NCBI RefSeq assembly: GCF_029762515.1 | Contig: NZ_JARVGN010000009.1 | Location: 1-13,753, forward strand | Reading direction: 5' to 3' | Source of the DNA: Methanocalculus sp. | Lineage (GTDB): Archaea; Halobacteriota; Methanomicrobia; Methanomicrobiales; Methanocorpusculaceae | DNA length: 13,753 nucleotides | Part shown: positions 12,437-13,753 of the stretch, in pieces | Layout of the letters: each line of letters starts with the position of its first letter | Position numbering within the stretch: the stretch's first letter is position 1 | The notes under the pieces: generated by a model | Told to the model about the DNA's origin: nothing | The model's input: only the letters and a program-made list of their open reading frames with translations | Database searches by the model: none | Made by a program: the position numbers and the translations under genes

Positions 12437-13057
12437 ATGGCATTTGAACGTGAGGAATGGATCCCTGTCACCGGCCTTGGTACAGCAGTAGCTGCAGGCG
12501 AGTTTGCATCTCTTGAAGATGTGCTCAACAGTGGCCGCCCGATCAAGGAGGCAGGTATCGTTGACGCATTCATCCCTGATCTCAGTGATGAAGTGCTCTC
12601 CATCGATATGATGCAGAGGATGACTGACTCTGGCAGGCGGATTAAGTTCCGTGCAGTTGTTGTCGTCGGAAACCGTGACGGCTACATCGGCTTTGGCCAG
12701 GGTAAGGATGTCCAGGTCGGTACCGCCATCCGTAAGGCGATTGTTTCAGCAAAACTGAACATCATCAAAGTACGGCGTGGCTGTGGAAGCTGGGAATGTG
12801 GATGCAGCAATCCGCACTCGATACCCATGCAGGTGGAAGGAAAGGCAGGGAGTGTCCGTGTCACCCTGAAGCCCGCACCACAGGGCATCGGCCTTGTGAC
12901 CGGTGAAATTGGAAAGAAGGTGCTTGATCTTGCAGGCATGAAGGATGTATGGGTGATGACGAAAGGAAACACCCGGACGACCCTTAACTATGCAAAGGCA
13001 ACCTTTGAGGCATTGAAAGAGACGAATATGATTCGTATCGGGGGAGGTCGGCACTAA
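12437..13057 (+). CDS. rps5: Small-subunit ribosomal protein uS5 (S5)
   Basis: Archaeal S5 of 206 residues, involved in decoding fidelity and located at the mRNA entry. The double-stranded-RNA-binding-like N-domain (about residues 58-110) has RRIKFRAVVVVGNRDGYIGF and QGKDVQVGTAIRKAI. Next come the archaeal CGSWECGC segment and the C-domain TTLNYAKATFEALKE near the end. The open frame can be extended to TTG 12428, inside rpl18, but this only adds MSD, and the ATG at 12437 gives the family N-terminus MAFEREEWIPVTGLG. The stop overlaps the rpl30 start by one base. Confidence 0.94.
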   Translation: MAFEREEWIPVTGLGTAVAAGEFASLEDVLNSGRPIKEAGIVDAFIPDLSDEVLSIDMMQRMTDSGRRIKFRAVVVVGNRDGYIGFGQGKDVQVGTAIRKAIVSAKLNIIKVRRGCGSWECGCSNPHSIPMQVEGKAGSVRVTLKPAPQGIGLVTGEIGKKVLDLAGMKDVWVMTKGNTRTTLNYAKATFEALKETNMIRIGGGRH

Positions 13058-13518
13058 TGTACGCAGTCGTGCAGGTGCGCGGCGTCGTCAATACCCGCCA
13101 CGAGATCAAAGAGACGCTGAAGATGCTTCGTCTCCATCATATCAACCATTGTGTCCTCATCCCTGAGACTCCCGAGTACCTCGGGATGATCCGGAAAGTG
13201 AAGGACTTTGTCGCCTACGGAGAGGTTGATGCCGAGACGCTTGAGACAATTCTCAGGACACGCGGCCGCCTCCTTGGCAACAAGCCTCTCACCGATGAGT
13301 ACCTGAAGAGTGCATCAGAGTATGGAAGTGTCAGCGAACTCGCAGAAGACCTTGCAGAAGGTAAAGTGAAGCTGAAGGATATCCCCGAACTCAAACCGGT
13401 GCTTAGAATGCACCCCCCGAGAAAGGGATATAAGACCATCAAGCGGACCTTTAACCAGGGTGGAGCGCTTGGCTATTATGGCAGGGAGATTAACGCTCTC
13501 CTGTATAAGATGAGGTGA
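13057..13518 (+). CDS. rpl30: Large-subunit ribosomal protein uL30 (L30)
   Basis: Archaeal L30 of 153 residues, with the roughly 60-residue ferredoxin-like core shared with bacteria (AVVQVRGVVNTRHEIKETLK and RLHHINHCVLI) plus an archaeal/eukaryal C-terminal extension ending LGYYGREINALLYKMR. GGGGGAGGTC at 13040-13049 provides a strong Shine-Dalgarno sequence 7 bases before the ATG, inside the last codons of rps5 (IGGGRH). Seven bases separate it from rpl15. Confidence 0.94.
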   Translation: MYAVVQVRGVVNTRHEIKETLKMLRLHHINHCVLIPETPEYLGMIRKVKDFVAYGEVDAETLETILRTRGRLLGNKPLTDEYLKSASEYGSVSELAEDLAEGKVKLKDIPELKPVLRMHPPRKGYKTIKRTFNQGGALGYYGREINALLYKMR

Positions 13519-13525
13519 ATTCGCG

Positions 13526-13753
13526 ATGCCAGTCAATAAGCGATCAAAATATCGTGGTTCGAGAACCTGTGGCGGTGGAACGCATAAGAACCGCCGTGGA
13601 GCAGGAAACAGGGGTGGCCGTGGTGCAGCAGGATGGCGTGACCATAACTTCACCCGTTTCCACCTTCTTGGCAAGCGTGAAGGAAAACATGGTTTCAACT
13701 CACCAACATCAGTCGAGGTTTCTGTCCTTGATATCGGTGAGATCGATCAGATG
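13526..13753 (+). CDS. rpl15: Large-subunit ribosomal protein uL15 (L15), 3' end outside window
   Basis: The first 76 codons of L15 are present and the frame is open at the window edge; archaeal L15 is usually about 140-150 residues, so roughly half is missing. MPVNKRSKYRGSRTCGGGTH is the archaeal N-terminus, followed by a Gly/Arg-rich, unstructured stretch (KNRRGAGNRGGRGAAG) that threads into 23S rRNA. GAGGTGAAT at 13512-13520, overlapping the rpl30 stop, is the Shine-Dalgarno sequence. By synteny the next gene should be secY. Confidence 0.94.
   Translation, partial: MPVNKRSKYRGSRTCGGGTHKNRRGAGNRGGRGAAGWRDHNFTRFHLLGKREGKHGFNSPTSVEVSVLDIGEIDQM

Noticed and set aside
2743..13753. Signs of insertion, pseudogenes or a defence or mobile system inside the ribosomal run.
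   Set aside because: All genes are full length (except the last, cut by the window), in the expected archaeal order, with short gaps and no repeats or foreign genes.

Overview
This window is archaeal chromosome, almost certainly from a hydrogenotrophic methanogen and most likely one of the Methanomicrobiales. Three things point there: a full-length F420-dependent methylene-tetrahydromethanopterin dehydrogenase (mtd), a Tfx-family regulator, and an archaeal ribosomal-protein cluster that contains L32e, L19e, S4e and the RNase P subunit Rpp29. The genus cannot be fixed from the sequence alone. There are no insertion sequences, CRISPR arrays, tRNAs or rRNAs.

Layout. (1) 1-707: the 3' part of a GalT/HIT-superfamily nucleotidyltransferase gene on the + strand. 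(2) 819-1661: mtd on the - strand, convergent with the first gene and ending before an oligo-T run. (3) 1662-1774: a compact divergent promoter region with a TATA-like element roughly midway between mtd and a tfx-like regulator, an operator-like inverted repeat, and a hairpin over the mtd ribosome binding site. (4) 1775-2212: the tfx-like regulator. (5) 2213-2742: 530 bases with no credible protein gene but many inverted repeats, read here as a long structured leader or an independent small RNA ahead of rpl3. (6) 2743-13753: an unbroken run of 24 co-directional genes, in the order L3, L4, L23, L2, S19, L22, S3, L29, Rpp29, S17, L14, L24, S4e, L5, S14, S8, L6, L32e, L19e, L18, S5, L30 and L15, the last cut by the window end (23 genes if only complete and partial protein genes named here are counted).

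The ribosomal run is the archaeal equivalent of the bacterial S10 and spc operons. Gaps are 12 bases or less and nine junctions overlap (TAATG, TGATG, ATGA or 8 bases), so translational coupling is likely. Most start codons follow purine-rich Shine-Dalgarno sequences of the GGAGGTGA type. For several genes the longest open frame begins at a GTG or TTG inside the upstream gene or Shine-Dalgarno sequence; I moved those starts to the downstream ATG (mtd, L22, S17, L5, L32e, S5). The S14 gene is only 54 codons.

The proteins are ordinary. The interest lies in the non-coding DNA: the shared mtd/tfx promoter, and the 2277-2712 region, where at least six stems of 6 to 8 base pairs and one three-way-junction-like fold lie upstream of the operon. 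I could not match that region to RNase P RNA, SRP RNA, tRNA or a known riboswitch.
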